A stretch of 42,791 nt of DNA from an uncultured Clostridia bacterium (GCA_947166385.1 CAMVEB010000032.1:1-42791), one strand, 5' to 3'. Shown: positions 1 to 8,769, counted from the first letter of the stretch. The notes: a model not told the origin generated them from the sequence alone. A program made the numbers and translations.

Positions 1-2
1 AA

Positions 3-1523
3 GAAGCAAAACGGAATGGAAAAACAGATCGCATTCTGGTCTGTTATTTGATCGGCGGGATGAAACCGGAGAATCTGCCGAGAGCTTTGAGGAAAACCCA
101 GGCCATTTCGGAAGGAATTACTGCCTGGGAACAACTGAATCATCTGCTGAAAACAATTCCTGTGCCGGAGAAAAAAACACAGCCACAGGAAAATACTTAT
201 GATCTGATTCAGAATCAAATGGAGATTTGGCTCATACTCGGCGAATATCAAAAAGTAACGGACAAATATCATTCTCTTGTGGATACGGGAAAACATCTTA
301 ATCATGCCAGCCTGCACTTATATGCCTTATGCGCAGAAAAACATGTATCAGATTTTCATGAGCTTGCCAGTATGCCTATATGCTTAAAGAAAGAGCAATT
401 ATTTATTTTTGCACAGAAGCAAGCAAAAGAAGAAGATCAAAAACTGATCAGAGAATTACTTGCTGAGAATGAGGCGACCCCTGTACAGGAAATTCATGAA
501 AAGCAACCCATGAAGTATCAGCAGAGTATTCAAAACATACAAAACCAAGATATACGAATTCCGGACAATCAAAAAAACAATAGCCTCAACCTATCTGCGG
601 TTGATCAACAGGCTGGTGTTTCTGAAAAAATTGAGAAAATGATTCAAGATGCTGAAAAAGGAAACGCTGATGCTCAGAATAATTTGGGCGTTTGTTATGT
701 AAAAGGAAATGGTGTAGAACAAAACTATGAAGAAGCTGCAAAATGGTTTCTGAAATCTGCTGAACAAGGCAATTATTTCGCCCAGAACAATCTTGGCCTT
801 TGTTATGAATATGGCAATGGCGTTAAAAAGAATTATGCGGAAGCCATTCAATGGTACAGGAAGGCGGCTGAACAAGGGTACTCAAAAGCACAAAATAAAC
901 TGGGATACTTTCTTAGCCATGATTTGGGAAGAACAGGCGATTATACTGAAGCAGTCAAATGGTATCGGAAAGCTGCGGAGCAAGGCAATGCCGATGCTCA
1001 AAATGCTTTGGGACATTTCTATGATAAAGGATTCGGTGTAGCGCGTAATTATACAGAAGCTTTCAAATGGTATCAAAAAGCTTCGGAACAAGGCAATGCT
1101 GATGCGCAAAATGCTTTGGGGGATTATTATGATAAGGGGCTCGGTGTAACGCGTAATTATGCTGAAGCATTCAAATGGTATCAAAAAGCTGCCATTCAGG
1201 GAAACATGAGTGCTCAAAACAGTTTGGGAAAATACTTTAAAAATGGTTTAGGGGTATCAAGAAACTATTCAGAAGCGGCAAAATGGTACCGAAAAGCCGC
1301 AGAACAAGGTGACGCGGATGCTCAAAACAGCTTAGGGATCTGCTATGCGAACGGAACCGGTGTTAATCAGGATTATGTTCAGGCTGCTTATTGGTATAAA
1401 AAATCAGCACTCCAGGGAAATAAGTATGGTCAGCAAAATCTTGCTCAATGTTATCAAAAAGGGATAGGCGTAGAACGAAACAAAAAAGAAGCAAAAAAAT
1501 GGTACCAAAAAGCTGCAGAGTGA
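3..1523 (+). CDS. Sel1-repeat protein, 5'-partial (probable TIR-Sel1)
   Basis: The frame is open to the left edge (first codon at 3), so the true start lies outside the window; an internal TTG at 48 is a poor start. The C-terminal two thirds is eight tandem Sel1-like repeats of about 36 residues, each of the form AEQGNADAQNxLGxxYxxGxGVxxNYxEAxKWYxKA, starting near residue 200 of the visible part. Sel1/TPR-like solenoids bind protein partners. The N-terminal segment (RILVCYLIGG...ENLPRALRKTQAI) resembles the last strand and helix of a TIR domain, as in TIR-Sel1 proteins of gut Clostridia; this is inference because the domain is cut. Residues 60-190 are helical linker. The DNA is visibly AT-richer than the following ABC genes, which fits accessory origin. 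A weak hairpin follows the stop. Sel1 is certain, TIR is not. Confidence 0.85.
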   Translation, partial: EAKRNGKTDRILVCYLIGGMKPENLPRALRKTQAISEGITAWEQLNHLLKTIPVPEKKTQPQENTYDLIQNQMEIWLILGEYQKVTDKYHSLVDTGKHLNHASLHLYALCAEKHVSDFHELASMPICLKKEQLFIFAQKQAKEEDQKLIRELLAENEATPVQEIHEKQPMKYQQSIQNIQNQDIRIPDNQKNNSLNLSAVDQQAGVSEKIEKMIQDAEKGNADAQNNLGVCYVKGNGVEQNYEEAAKWFLKSAEQGNYFAQNNLGLCYEYGNGVKKNYAEAIQWYRKAAEQGYSKAQNKLGYFLSHDLGRTGDYTEAVKWYRKAAEQGNADAQNALGHFYDKGFGVARNYTEAFKWYQKASEQGNADAQNALGDYYDKGLGVTRNYAEAFKWYQKAAIQGNMSAQNSLGKYFKNGLGVSRNYSEAAKWYRKAAEQGDADAQNSLGICYANGTGVNQDYVQAAYWYKKSALQGNKYGQQNLAQCYQKGIGVERNKKEAKKWYQKAAE

Positions 1524-1537
1524 GTATTTGATCCTGG

Positions 1538-1559
1538 CGCCGCTGGACAAGCGGCGTTT
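1538..1559 (+). terminator. weak terminator after the Sel1 gene
   Basis: CGCCGCT pairs with AGCGGCG across a five-base loop, followed by only three T. It lies 15 bases after the Sel1 stop and between convergent genes. The short T tract makes strong termination doubtful. Confidence 0.4.
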
Positions 1560-1602
1560 CCCGAATGTATGCGATAACCAGTGTCCGCATCTGCTATATA
1601 TC

Positions 1603-2835
1603 CTACTTTTTCTTCCAAAACGGTTTTTCGTCCGAAGCCTTGAAGTTATACACAGGTTTCATGATCTCCACGATATCCACAGAATCCCGGATCACCCCGA
1701 TAATATCGTTCAGGGATTTGTAAGCCATCGGGGCTTCATCCAGCGTATTCTCATTGACAGAGGTAGAATAGATCCCCTGCATGGCTTTCCGGTATTCTTC
1801 CAGATCAATGGAAGACCTTGCCTTTGCCCGGGACATGATCCGTCCTGCTCCGTGCGGCGCGGAATTGTTCCATTCCGGGTTCCCCTTCCCGATCGCGATA
1901 ACAGATCCGTCCCGCATGTTGATGGGAATCAGGACTTTCTCCCCTTTGTGCGCGGCGATCGCACCCTTCCGAAGGATCATCTCATCTGTATCAATGTAGT
2001 TGTGCACGGTATGGAAGGATTCAGAAACAGTCAATCCGGTTTTATCCAGGATGATTTCCGCCATGATCTCCCGGCTTCTGCGCGCGAATCGCTGACAAAC
2101 GACTACATCGTTCAGGTATTCTGTCACTGCCGGACCTTCCAGCCAGCAAAGAGCGACAGGCATAGAAGGTGCAAAGGGGCCGCATGTGCGGGTAAACTGT
2201 TCCAACGCTTCCTGAATCTCCTGATCCTTTCCCTGTGCCTTCATCGTCCGAATCAATTTGTCCCGTTCCCGCGTAATCCGGTCTTTTCCGATGAGGGAAT
2301 CCTCTGCCCGTTGCTGATAATACTCCGCTACCTGTTTTCCGAGGTTCCTGCTGCCGGAATGAATGATCAGGTAACACGCTCCGTCGGACGCCCGGTCAAT
2401 TTCAATGAAGTGATTCCCTCCGCCCAGTGTGCCAAGGGAGCATTCAAGGTATGATATGTCTCTCAATGCGCCATAACAGCGGAGACCGGTCAGATCGAAT
2501 TCCTCCGTTTTGCTTTCCCAGACATTCATGCCGGACGGAATCAAATGAACTGCTGCGTCAATCTGTTCAAAATCCAGCTCTTTTTCGTTTAATTTCACGG
2601 TATACATACCGCAGCCGATATCTACCCCGACAGTATTCGGGCACACCTTGTCCAAAATGGTCATGGTCGTTCCGATCGTGCACCCGGAGCCCGCATGAAC
2701 ATCCGGCATAATCCGTACACGGCTTCCCGCCGTCAGCTCATAGTCGCACATGGTTCGGATCTGTTCAATCGCTTCCTTTTCAATCACCGAAGCATAGCAG
2801 ACCGCTGTTGTTACTTTTCCTTTGATCTCCATCAT
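1603..2835 (-). CDS. rtcB: RtcB-family RNA ligase
   Basis: RtcB joins 2',3'-cyclic phosphate (or 3'-phosphate) and 5'-OH RNA ends using GTP and Mn2+, acting in tRNA or rRNA repair. Family motifs are present in order: MPDVHAGSG, the Cys metal ligand in VGVDIGCGM, GGGNHFIEID, and HSGSRNLG. At about 411 residues it matches the short bacterial RtcB type. The frame extends upstream to an ATG at 2901, but the sequence there is not RtcB-like; ATG 2835 (or 2832) is preceded by GGAAAGG and begins the conserved MEIKGKV start. A tRNA-like element ends about 90 bases upstream on the same strand, so the two may share a transcript. No RtcA, archease or Rsr gene is seen nearby. Its biological RNA substrate cannot be read from the sequence. 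Confidence 0.92.
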   Translation of the reverse strand: MMEIKGKVTTAVCYASVIEKEAIEQIRTMCDYELTAGSRVRIMPDVHAGSGCTIGTTMTILDKVCPNTVGVDIGCGMYTVKLNEKELDFEQIDAAVHLIPSGMNVWESKTEEFDLTGLRCYGALRDISYLECSLGTLGGGNHFIEIDRASDGACYLIIHSGSRNLGKQVAEYYQQRAEDSLIGKDRITRERDKLIRTMKAQGKDQEIQEALEQFTRTCGPFAPSMPVALCWLEGPAVTEYLNDVVVCQRFARRSREIMAEIILDKTGLTVSESFHTVHNYIDTDEMILRKGAIAAHKGEKVLIPINMRDGSVIAIGKGNPEWNNSAPHGAGRIMSRAKARSSIDLEEYRKAMQGIYSTSVNENTLDEAPMAYKSLNDIIGVIRDSVDIVEIMKPVYNFKASDEKPFWKKK

Positions 2836-2926
2836 GAAATCATTACCTTTCCGTTCTGTGGAATGACCTTTTTCTGCGCTGTTCATGATATTATATGGCA
2901 TATTTCCGTCCAGGACAATAAAAAAA

Positions 2927-3003
2927 CTCCCCAGGCAGGACTTGAACCTGCAACTCCCCGGTTGTTAACAGTCGGGTGCTCAGCCATTTTGAGATACTGG
3001 GGA
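2927..3003 (-). tRNA. tRNA-Asn(GTT)-like element, abnormal anticodon arm (possible pseudo-tRNA)
   Basis: Read on the minus strand, a perfect 7-bp acceptor stem (TCCCCAG/CTGGGGA, discriminator G) and a perfect T arm (GCAGG/CCTGC with loop TTCAAGT) are present, along with the G18G19 of the D loop and an anticodon-like CTGTTAA. Three extra bases (CAA) follow the anticodon loop, so the arm closes only as CCCG/CGGG around a 12-nt loop rather than 5 bp around 7. The first D-stem pair is T:C instead of G:C. No CCA is encoded; seven T directly follow the discriminator and could terminate transcription. Total length is 77 rather than 74. It is either a degenerate tRNA-Asn or a tRNA-like RNA. Confidence 0.6.
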
Positions 3004-3039
3004 ATAAACAACACATCTTTCCGGGATTCTCCCGAGTCA

Positions 3040-3067
3040 GGCATGACTGACTTTAGGAAGTCATGCC
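3040..3067. repeat. 8-bp inverted repeat between the tRNA-like element and the ABC genes
   Basis: GGCATGAC at 3040-3047 is the exact reverse complement of GTCATGCC at 3060-3067 with a 12-base loop. No T tract follows on either strand, so a terminator is unlikely. It lies just upstream of the minus-strand tRNA-like element and could be part of its 5' leader, or an operator. Confidence 0.45.
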
Positions 3068-3179
3068 CACTTCTCTCTGCCTGCCCGGCTGGTAAATGTT
3101 TCCTGTGGCGCGCCGCAGGGGCCTTGTGGTACAATAATCGGCGATCTTTCCGCTGCGCAAAGGAGCCTCAGGTTACGGA

Positions 3180-4943
3180 ATGAAACTGATCTGGAAATAT
3201 GTGCGCCCTTACCGCCGGTTTATCCTGGCGGTCATGGTGATCAAGCTGATCGGTACAGGCACCGACCTGCTGCTTCCCTATGTCCTGGAGCACCTGCTGG
3301 ATCACGTCATTCCCGCGGCCTCCGACGCCTGGCCGGTCATTGCCTGGGGCGCCGTCATGCTGGGACTGACTTTGCTGACACGGATTCTGAATATCACCGC
3401 CAACCGTATGAGCGTACGCGTGGCGAAAAACAGCACCTATGCCATCCGGCGGGATCTTTTCCATACGGCGCTGAACCTGTCCGGCAGCCAGATGGACAAG
3501 GTCGGCCTTCCCTCCCTGATCTCCCGGATGACCAGCGATACCTACAATGTTCAGAGCTTTGTCCGCATGATCCAGACCATGGGAATCCGGGCGCCCATCA
3601 TGCTCCTGGGCGGCATCGCCATCACCCTGACGATGGATACGGGTCTCGCCATGATCCTTTGCATTATGGCCCCCGTCATGATCGTGCTCGTCTGCTTTGT
3701 GTCCTGGAAAGGCATTCCCCTGTACAACGAAGTGCAGCGGCGCATGGACGTGCTCGTCCGGCGCATGCGGGAAAGCATTACCGGCATCCGTGTCGTCCGC
3801 GCCTTGAACAAGGAATCCTATGAGGAAAACCGTTTCGGTGAGGCGAATACCCGCATGGCCCGGCAGGAGGTCAAGGCCAGTGTCATCATGAGCCTCCCCG
3901 GCCCCATCGTAACCCTCTTCCTGAATGTCGGGCTGACACTGGTCGTCCTCGTCGGCGCCCGCCGTGTCAACGACGGCCAGACGGCTCCGGGCGTGATCCT
4001 CGCCTTCCTCACCTATTTCAATATGATCCTGATGGGCGTCATGGGCCTGAACCGGATTTTCATGATGATGTCCAGGGCCAACGCTTCCGCCAACCGTATC
4101 GGCGAAGTGATCGATCTGCCGGAGGAGCTGACGCCCCTGCCCGCGAATCGGTGCGCTGAAGTCCCGGGGGACGAGGCCCTGATTTTTGATCATGTCTCCT
4201 TCAATTACGACGCGGATTCCCCGAAGGAATTGCACGGCCAGTTCCTCGGCGAAGAGCGCCGTCAGTGCCTGAAGGATATCTCCTTCCGCGTCCCGAAGGG
4301 TGGAAGCCTCGGGATCATCGGCGCCACGGGCAGCGGCAAGACCACGATCATCAACCTCCTGATGCGCTTCTATGATCCGCAGCAGGGTCATGTCTTTGTG
4401 GACGGCCGGGACGTCCGTTCCTATACGCGGGATGAACTGCACCGGAAGTTCGGCGTCGTTTTCCAGAATGATGTTGTCTTCGCCGATACCATCCGGGAAA
4501 ACATCGTCTTTGGTCGCCCTGTCACGGAGGAAGGAATGGTCTCCGCAGCGCAGGATGCCATGGCCCACGGTTTCATACAGAACACGCCGGACGCCTATGA
4601 ACATAAAGCCGCCATCCGCGGCGCGAATTTCTCCGGCGGCCAGAAACAGCGGCTCCTGGTTTCCCGCGCCCTCGCCGCCTCTCCTGAAATCCTCATCCTG
4701 GATGACGCCTCCTCCGCCCTGGATTACCGGACGGATGCGGAACTGCGCCGGGCCATCCGGAAGCATCACGGCGAAGCGACCACGGTCGTCATTGCGCAGC
4801 GTGTCTCCTCCATCCTTTCCCTGGATGAAATCATTGTCCTGCACGAAGGCGAAATGATCGGCCGCGGCACCCACGCCCAGTTGATGGAAACCTGTCCTGA
4901 ATACCGGGACATCTGCCTGACCCAGATGAAGGAGGGTGAGTAG
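3180..4943 (+). CDS. ABC exporter, half-transporter A (degenerate nucleotide site)
   Basis: A 587-residue fused exporter: about six membrane segments in residues 1-310, then an ATP-binding domain. Walker A is GATGSGKTT near residue 381, the signature is SGGQKQR near 485, and Walker B near 505 reads ILILDDASSALD. The usual catalytic Glu after Walker B is Asp and the switch His is Gln (VIAQRVSSI), so this half carries a degenerate site. That asymmetry is the hallmark of heterodimeric multidrug exporters such as LmrCD or BmrCD, and the partner follows immediately. The ATG at 3180 has an AAAGGAG about 14 bases upstream, rather far. The substrate is unknown; drug, lipid or peptide export are all possible. 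Confidence 0.93.
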   Translation: MKLIWKYVRPYRRFILAVMVIKLIGTGTDLLLPYVLEHLLDHVIPAASDAWPVIAWGAVMLGLTLLTRILNITANRMSVRVAKNSTYAIRRDLFHTALNLSGSQMDKVGLPSLISRMTSDTYNVQSFVRMIQTMGIRAPIMLLGGIAITLTMDTGLAMILCIMAPVMIVLVCFVSWKGIPLYNEVQRRMDVLVRRMRESITGIRVVRALNKESYEENRFGEANTRMARQEVKASVIMSLPGPIVTLFLNVGLTLVVLVGARRVNDGQTAPGVILAFLTYFNMILMGVMGLNRIFMMMSRANASANRIGEVIDLPEELTPLPANRCAEVPGDEALIFDHVSFNYDADSPKELHGQFLGEERRQCLKDISFRVPKGGSLGIIGATGSGKTTIINLLMRFYDPQQGHVFVDGRDVRSYTRDELHRKFGVVFQNDVVFADTIRENIVFGRPVTEEGMVSAAQDAMAHGFIQNTPDAYEHKAAIRGANFSGGQKQRLLVSRALAASPEILILDDASSALDYRTDAELRRAIRKHHGEATTVVIAQRVSSILSLDEIIVLHEGEMIGRGTHAQLMETCPEYRDICLTQMKEGE

Positions 4944-6710
4944 ATGGCCCGCGATACTGTCATGAAAAAGCCGAAGGACACCCGCGGCGCCCTCCGCCGG
5001 ATGCTCCGCTACCTGGGCCCATGGAAGTACGTTATTCTCGGAGTCGCCGTGTTGTGCCTTATCAGCAACCTGCTCAACCTCTGGGGGCCGAGCCTGGCCG
5101 GTTCTGCCATCCGCGAAGCCGCCGCGGGCCCCGGTAAAGTGAATTTTGACGCAGTGAAACACGACGCCCTGCTGATGCTCGTCTGCTATGTGTCCTCCGC
5201 CCTGCTGGGCTTCGGCATCAGCCTGGTCATGACCGTAGTCAGCCGCCGCGTCGCCCGCCGCATGCGCCAGGACGTGTTTGAAAAGCTGATGCGCCTCCCG
5301 GTGGGCTATTTCGACCGCCACCAGGCCGGGGATATCATCTCCCGCGTCAGCTACGATATCGACGTGATCTCCACCAGCATGGCCACGGATATCGTCCAGA
5401 TCCTGACCAGCCTGGTCACCGTCGTCGGTTCCCTGGTCATGATGACCCTGATCTCCCTGCCCCTCTCCGCCCTGACGCTGGTGACCGTGCCGGTTTCCGT
5501 GGTCTATACCGTCTTCATGCGCCGCAAAACCCAGCCCCGCTACGCGAAGCGTTCCCGGAGCTATGGCGTGATGAACGGCTTTGTGGAGGAAATGCTCTCC
5601 GGCCAGAAAACCATCCAGGCCTACGCCTATGAGGATCGGGTGGACGAACGCTTCGATACCATCAACCGGAATGCGGCGGACGCTTTCTCCGATGCGGAAC
5701 ATTACGGCGTCACCCTCGGGCCGACCATGACTGCAATCAACAACCTGGGTCTGAGCCTGATCGCCCTGCTGGGCGGCATCCTGTTCCTGAACGGGCAGAT
5801 CGACCTGGGCCGCATCTCCTCTTTTGTGCTCTACAGCCGGAAGTTCGCCGGGCCGATCAACGCGGTGGCGGAAGTCTTCAACGAGCTCTTCTCCGCCCTT
5901 GCGGCGGCCGAGCGCGTTTTCACCCTCCTGGATGAGCCGGAGGAAACGGCAGATGTGGAAGGAGCATACCTGCTGGAGAATGTTCGCGGGGAGGTAAACG
6001 TGGAGCATGTAGCCTTCGGGTATGATCCCGGGCGCACCATTCTCCACAACCTGACCCTGGAAGCCCCCGCCGGTAAACTGGTCGCCATCGTCGGCCCCAC
6101 CGGTGCCGGCAAAACCACGATCATCAACCTGCTGATGCGCTTCTATGATCCGGACAGCGGCGTCATCCGCATCGACGGCCGCGATATCCGTACCTCGGTC
6201 CGCCGCAGCGTCCGCGGCTCCTATGCCATGGTGCTGCAGGACACCTGGGTGTTCCAGGGCACGATTTTTGAAAACATTGCCTACGGGAAGGAAAACGCCA
6301 CCATGGAAGAGGTCGTTGCCGCAGCGAAGGCCGCCCGGATCCATCCCTTTATCATGCGCCTTCCCCAGGGCTATGATACCGTCATCAGTGAGGACGGCGG
6401 CAATATCTCCAAAGGCCAGAAGCAGCTCCTGACCATCGCCCGGGCCATGCTCTACGACGCTCCGATGCTGATCCTGGACGAGGCCACCTCCAATGTGGAT
6501 ACCGCCACCGAGCGCGAAATCCAGAAGGCCATGCGGGAGCTGATGAAGCAGAAAACCTGCTTCGTCATCGCCCACCGCCTTTCCACCATTGAAAACGCGG
6601 ATATGATAATTGTCTTAAAAGACGGCGATGTGGTCGAACAGGGCACACACCGCAGCCTCATGGATCAGAAAGGCTTCTATCACCGCCTGTACGCGGCCCA
6701 GTTTGAATAA
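4944..6710 (+). CDS. ABC exporter, half-transporter B (canonical nucleotide site)
   Basis: The 588-residue partner of the preceding gene. Its ATG directly abuts the upstream stop (TAGATG), with a GGAGG inside the end of the upstream gene, so translation is coupled. An N-terminal six-helix membrane domain (residues 30-320) is followed by an ATPase domain with Walker A GPTGAGKTT near residue 384, signature ISKGQKQ near 487, canonical Walker B LILDEATSNVD near 509, and switch His in VIAHRLSTI. The catalytic Glu and His missing from the first half are present here, completing one hydrolytic site per heterodimer. The signature is not a perfect LSGGQ, as expected for the subunit that completes the degenerate site. 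No clear terminator follows. Confidence 0.94.
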   Translation: MARDTVMKKPKDTRGALRRMLRYLGPWKYVILGVAVLCLISNLLNLWGPSLAGSAIREAAAGPGKVNFDAVKHDALLMLVCYVSSALLGFGISLVMTVVSRRVARRMRQDVFEKLMRLPVGYFDRHQAGDIISRVSYDIDVISTSMATDIVQILTSLVTVVGSLVMMTLISLPLSALTLVTVPVSVVYTVFMRRKTQPRYAKRSRSYGVMNGFVEEMLSGQKTIQAYAYEDRVDERFDTINRNAADAFSDAEHYGVTLGPTMTAINNLGLSLIALLGGILFLNGQIDLGRISSFVLYSRKFAGPINAVAEVFNELFSALAAAERVFTLLDEPEETADVEGAYLLENVRGEVNVEHVAFGYDPGRTILHNLTLEAPAGKLVAIVGPTGAGKTTIINLLMRFYDPDSGVIRIDGRDIRTSVRRSVRGSYAMVLQDTWVFQGTIFENIAYGKENATMEEVVAAAKAARIHPFIMRLPQGYDTVISEDGGNISKGQKQLLTIARAMLYDAPMLILDEATSNVDTATEREIQKAMRELMKQKTCFVIAHRLSTIENADMIIVLKDGDVVEQGTHRSLMDQKGFYHRLYAAQFE

Positions 6711-6904
6711 GGATCCGGATGATGAAAGCGGACTGCTCCGGAGCAACGCGAGGTTCGTATCTTCTTCCCCGTCGGCTTTTTCCATCAGGTCAAGGATTTC
6801 CCCAGATCTCCTGCATGCCGGATTAATTTCTTGGGCGGGTTCTGACCTCGCATTTTTCATAAAATGTGCATACCATATATATTCTCGCTATTTTTTTGTG
6901 AAAT

Positions 6905-7282
6905 TCAACATAAAACTCCCTCATTTTTTACTTCCCGCCATCCTGATTTATTTGATCCCTTTCTGACAATCTTTCCTTCTTTTTTCAATTCAGCCAGAAT
7001 GCGTTCATCTTGTCTGGGTGACAGGTTAATTGCTTCTGCCAGGCTTTTCGCTGTCGCATGTGGTTGTTTCTTCAGAATTCGAATTACAGCGTCCCGGTTT
7101 ATTCCGACATGTTCGGCAGTTTTTATTCCGACATTATTGCCGTCATTTGTCGGAATAAATGCCTTTTGATTCTGTATGATCTCAGCCAGTGCATCCCGGA
7201 TCACTTCCAGCATAAATATCACAAAAGGCGTGCATTCATTGAGACTGTTCGATTCATTCAGTGCTTTATAATACCTTTTCCA
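6905..7282 (-). pseudogene. C-terminal remnant of a Fic-family protein
   Basis: Reading back from the stop at 6905, the frame stays open to 7282 and encodes WKRYYKALNESN, then TPFVIFMLEVI, then a winged-helix tail ending GKIVRKGSNKSGW. The first part matches the end of a Fic/DOC AMP-transferase domain (the tpFIxFML helix) and the tail matches the C-terminal winged helix of Clostridial Fic proteins. The catalytic HPFxxGNGR motif and most of the domain are absent, and an in-frame stop precedes the fragment. A GTG at 7222 opens a 105-aa frame, but there is no convincing start. The fragment begins 23 bases after the stop of the AlbA_2 gene, suggesting a deletion joined them. Confidence 0.6.
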
Positions 7283-7305
7283 TCATATGCTTTCTCCCTG
7301 ATCGT

Positions 7306-8637
7306 TTAGTGTATTACCCATATGGGATTATTCTTAGCACCTTTTCTTTCAATGATGGCCATTTCACGAAGCTTTGCTACAATCTTTTTAACACCGCCAA
7401 GGCTCAGTTCGCAAGCATCCGCTGTTTCCTGGAGAGACGCATAAGGATGATCTGTCAGATAACCAAGTACTGCCCGTTGATTTGTTGTTAGTGTTTCATG
7501 TATGGATTTCTGCATCCGTCTTGCTTTAACATGGTCAGGTTCATATCCAAATGGAATTGTCACAATCAACATGCCGTCCCGAAATGAAAATGCCTCTTTT
7601 CCATATGTCTTAACAATCTGAGGAATTCCGTGACCGCTTTGTTCTGAAAAATCACAGGTGATAAAAATGTTGAACAGACGATGGTTTACCGGTTTGCTGG
7701 TCCCGGCATAGAACCCTTCTTCACTCAGTCCGTAAGGCAGTCCTCCATAAGAAACAATCTCAATCCGGTCATCGTAAAGATATATTGCGGGCGGAATCTT
7801 TTCTGTCCATGTGTTATGGATACAAGCATTTATCCATGCCTCCCGGAATGACTGGAAATCAAAAAGAACTGTCTCAGAACGAATACCGGTTGACAGATCC
7901 ACTTTCCTCGGAAGATCGATCTGTTTAAAGTATTCGAGTACATTTTGTACGGTTAGGATCAGGCTTTGGTTCTGAAAAGACATACGTTCATCAACAACCG
8001 TTTTATCATTCCCGGCAAAGCGCATCACCTTGATAATCATCTCATTTTGATCAGACAACAGATACGCAAGCAGATTAAAAAATCCATTTTTATTGTATAG
8101 TCCAAAGCTGGTAAAAAAAGTATTTGTTGGAGATGCATGCACATCTTTGCTTTTCAGGAAAAGAATCAAACCATTAAATGAGAGTTCCTGGTTTTCTGAT
8201 GTAATCTGCATCAACATATCTGTGTTTCCGGAGATTAACATTTTTCTCAGCAGATCACTGCCAATCCGCTCATCTGCCGATGCTGTTCTGATGTAATATC
8301 TGCCATCACAGGAGTATGGGATATCTGAACCTTCGGCACAAACACGAATAAAGGTCAATCCATTTTCATCCTTAAGATCGTCAATGCTCAGAATGATCCG
8401 AGGCTCAATCAGCTCAGCTGCCCTGCTTCTTATATCAAGCAGCGTTCTTTTACCGATCTCTATCCCTTTTACCGTTCCGTCATCATCTACTCCGAAATAG
8501 ACAGTTCCTTTTTGCTGTCGGTTCAGCATTGCAGAAAGAGATTTTAATCCCTTATCAAGTTGCGCTAGTCCAGGTTTAAATTCCTGTTGTTCATTTTCCT
8601 TCCCAAGATTCACTGTACAACCCTTCAATCCAAGCAT
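7306..8637 (-). CDS. AlbA_2 / HATPase_c_4 ATP-binding transcriptional regulator-like protein
   Basis: The protein has an N-terminal Schlafen AlbA_2 domain (EFKPGL...GTVYFGVDDDGTVKGIEIG), a central region and a HATPase_c_4-type ATP-binding segment (IEIVSYGGLPYGLS, SGHGIPQI), then a C-terminal winged helix (residues 390-440). Such proteins are annotated as ATP-binding or DNA-binding regulators in Clostridia; their ligand is usually unknown. The ATG at 8637 has no ribosome binding site. A GTG at 8613 has GAAGGG seven bases upstream and starts the protein at VNLGKENEQQEFK, the better start. The repeat cluster at 8638-8696 then falls in the promoter or leader, which suggests autoregulation. A Fic remnant follows downstream. 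Confidence 0.82.
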   Translation of the reverse strand: MLGLKGCTVNLGKENEQQEFKPGLAQLDKGLKSLSAMLNRQQKGTVYFGVDDDGTVKGIEIGKRTLLDIRSRAAELIEPRIILSIDDLKDENGLTFIRVCAEGSDIPYSCDGRYYIRTASADERIGSDLLRKMLISGNTDMLMQITSENQELSFNGLILFLKSKDVHASPTNTFFTSFGLYNKNGFFNLLAYLLSDQNEMIIKVMRFAGNDKTVVDERMSFQNQSLILTVQNVLEYFKQIDLPRKVDLSTGIRSETVLFDFQSFREAWINACIHNTWTEKIPPAIYLYDDRIEIVSYGGLPYGLSEEGFYAGTSKPVNHRLFNIFITCDFSEQSGHGIPQIVKTYGKEAFSFRDGMLIVTIPFGYEPDHVKARRMQKSIHETLTTNQRAVLGYLTDHPYASLQETADACELSLGGVKKIVAKLREMAIIERKGAKNNPIWVIH

Positions 8638-8696
8638 AGTCTACCACAAAAGCTACTCTAAGTCTACTTTCAAAGTCTACTTATGAGTAGACTTTG
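8638..8696 (-). promoter_or_regulatory. operator-like repeat cluster upstream of the AlbA_2 gene
   Basis: AGTCTAC occurs three times in direct orientation (8638, 8661, 8674) and once inverted (8688-8694). The last two form a perfect inverted repeat with 11-bp arms, CAAAGTCTACT and AGTAGACTTTG, separated by TATG (8671-8696). Such a cluster ahead of a winged-helix regulator is typical of an autoregulatory operator. No clean -35/-10 pair could be placed. Confidence 0.6.
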
Positions 8697-8732
8697 TTGT
8701 AATTCATGGGCACCGAGTGAATACGTACAAAT

Positions 8733-8769
8733 AAAAAGAGCAGAAATGCATTGCTGTAACTTCTGTTCT
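8733..8769 (-). terminator. terminator of the hicB transcript
   Basis: On the minus strand, AGAACAGAA pairs with TTCTGCTCT (one mismatch) around a 15-base loop, followed by five T. It lies just downstream of the small ORF at 8806 and separates this transcript from the AlbA_2 operator. Confidence 0.55.

Noticed and set aside
3004..3179. T-box or riboswitch upstream of rtcB or the ABC genes
   Set aside because: An inverted repeat is present but no T-box sequence, specifier loop or terminator/antiterminator pair could be found.
3168..6575. 1135-codon open frame on the minus strand opposite the ABC genes
   Set aside because: It is rich in His, Asp and Gly with no domain and is exactly antisense to two certain genes; such long shadow frames result from high GC at third codon positions.
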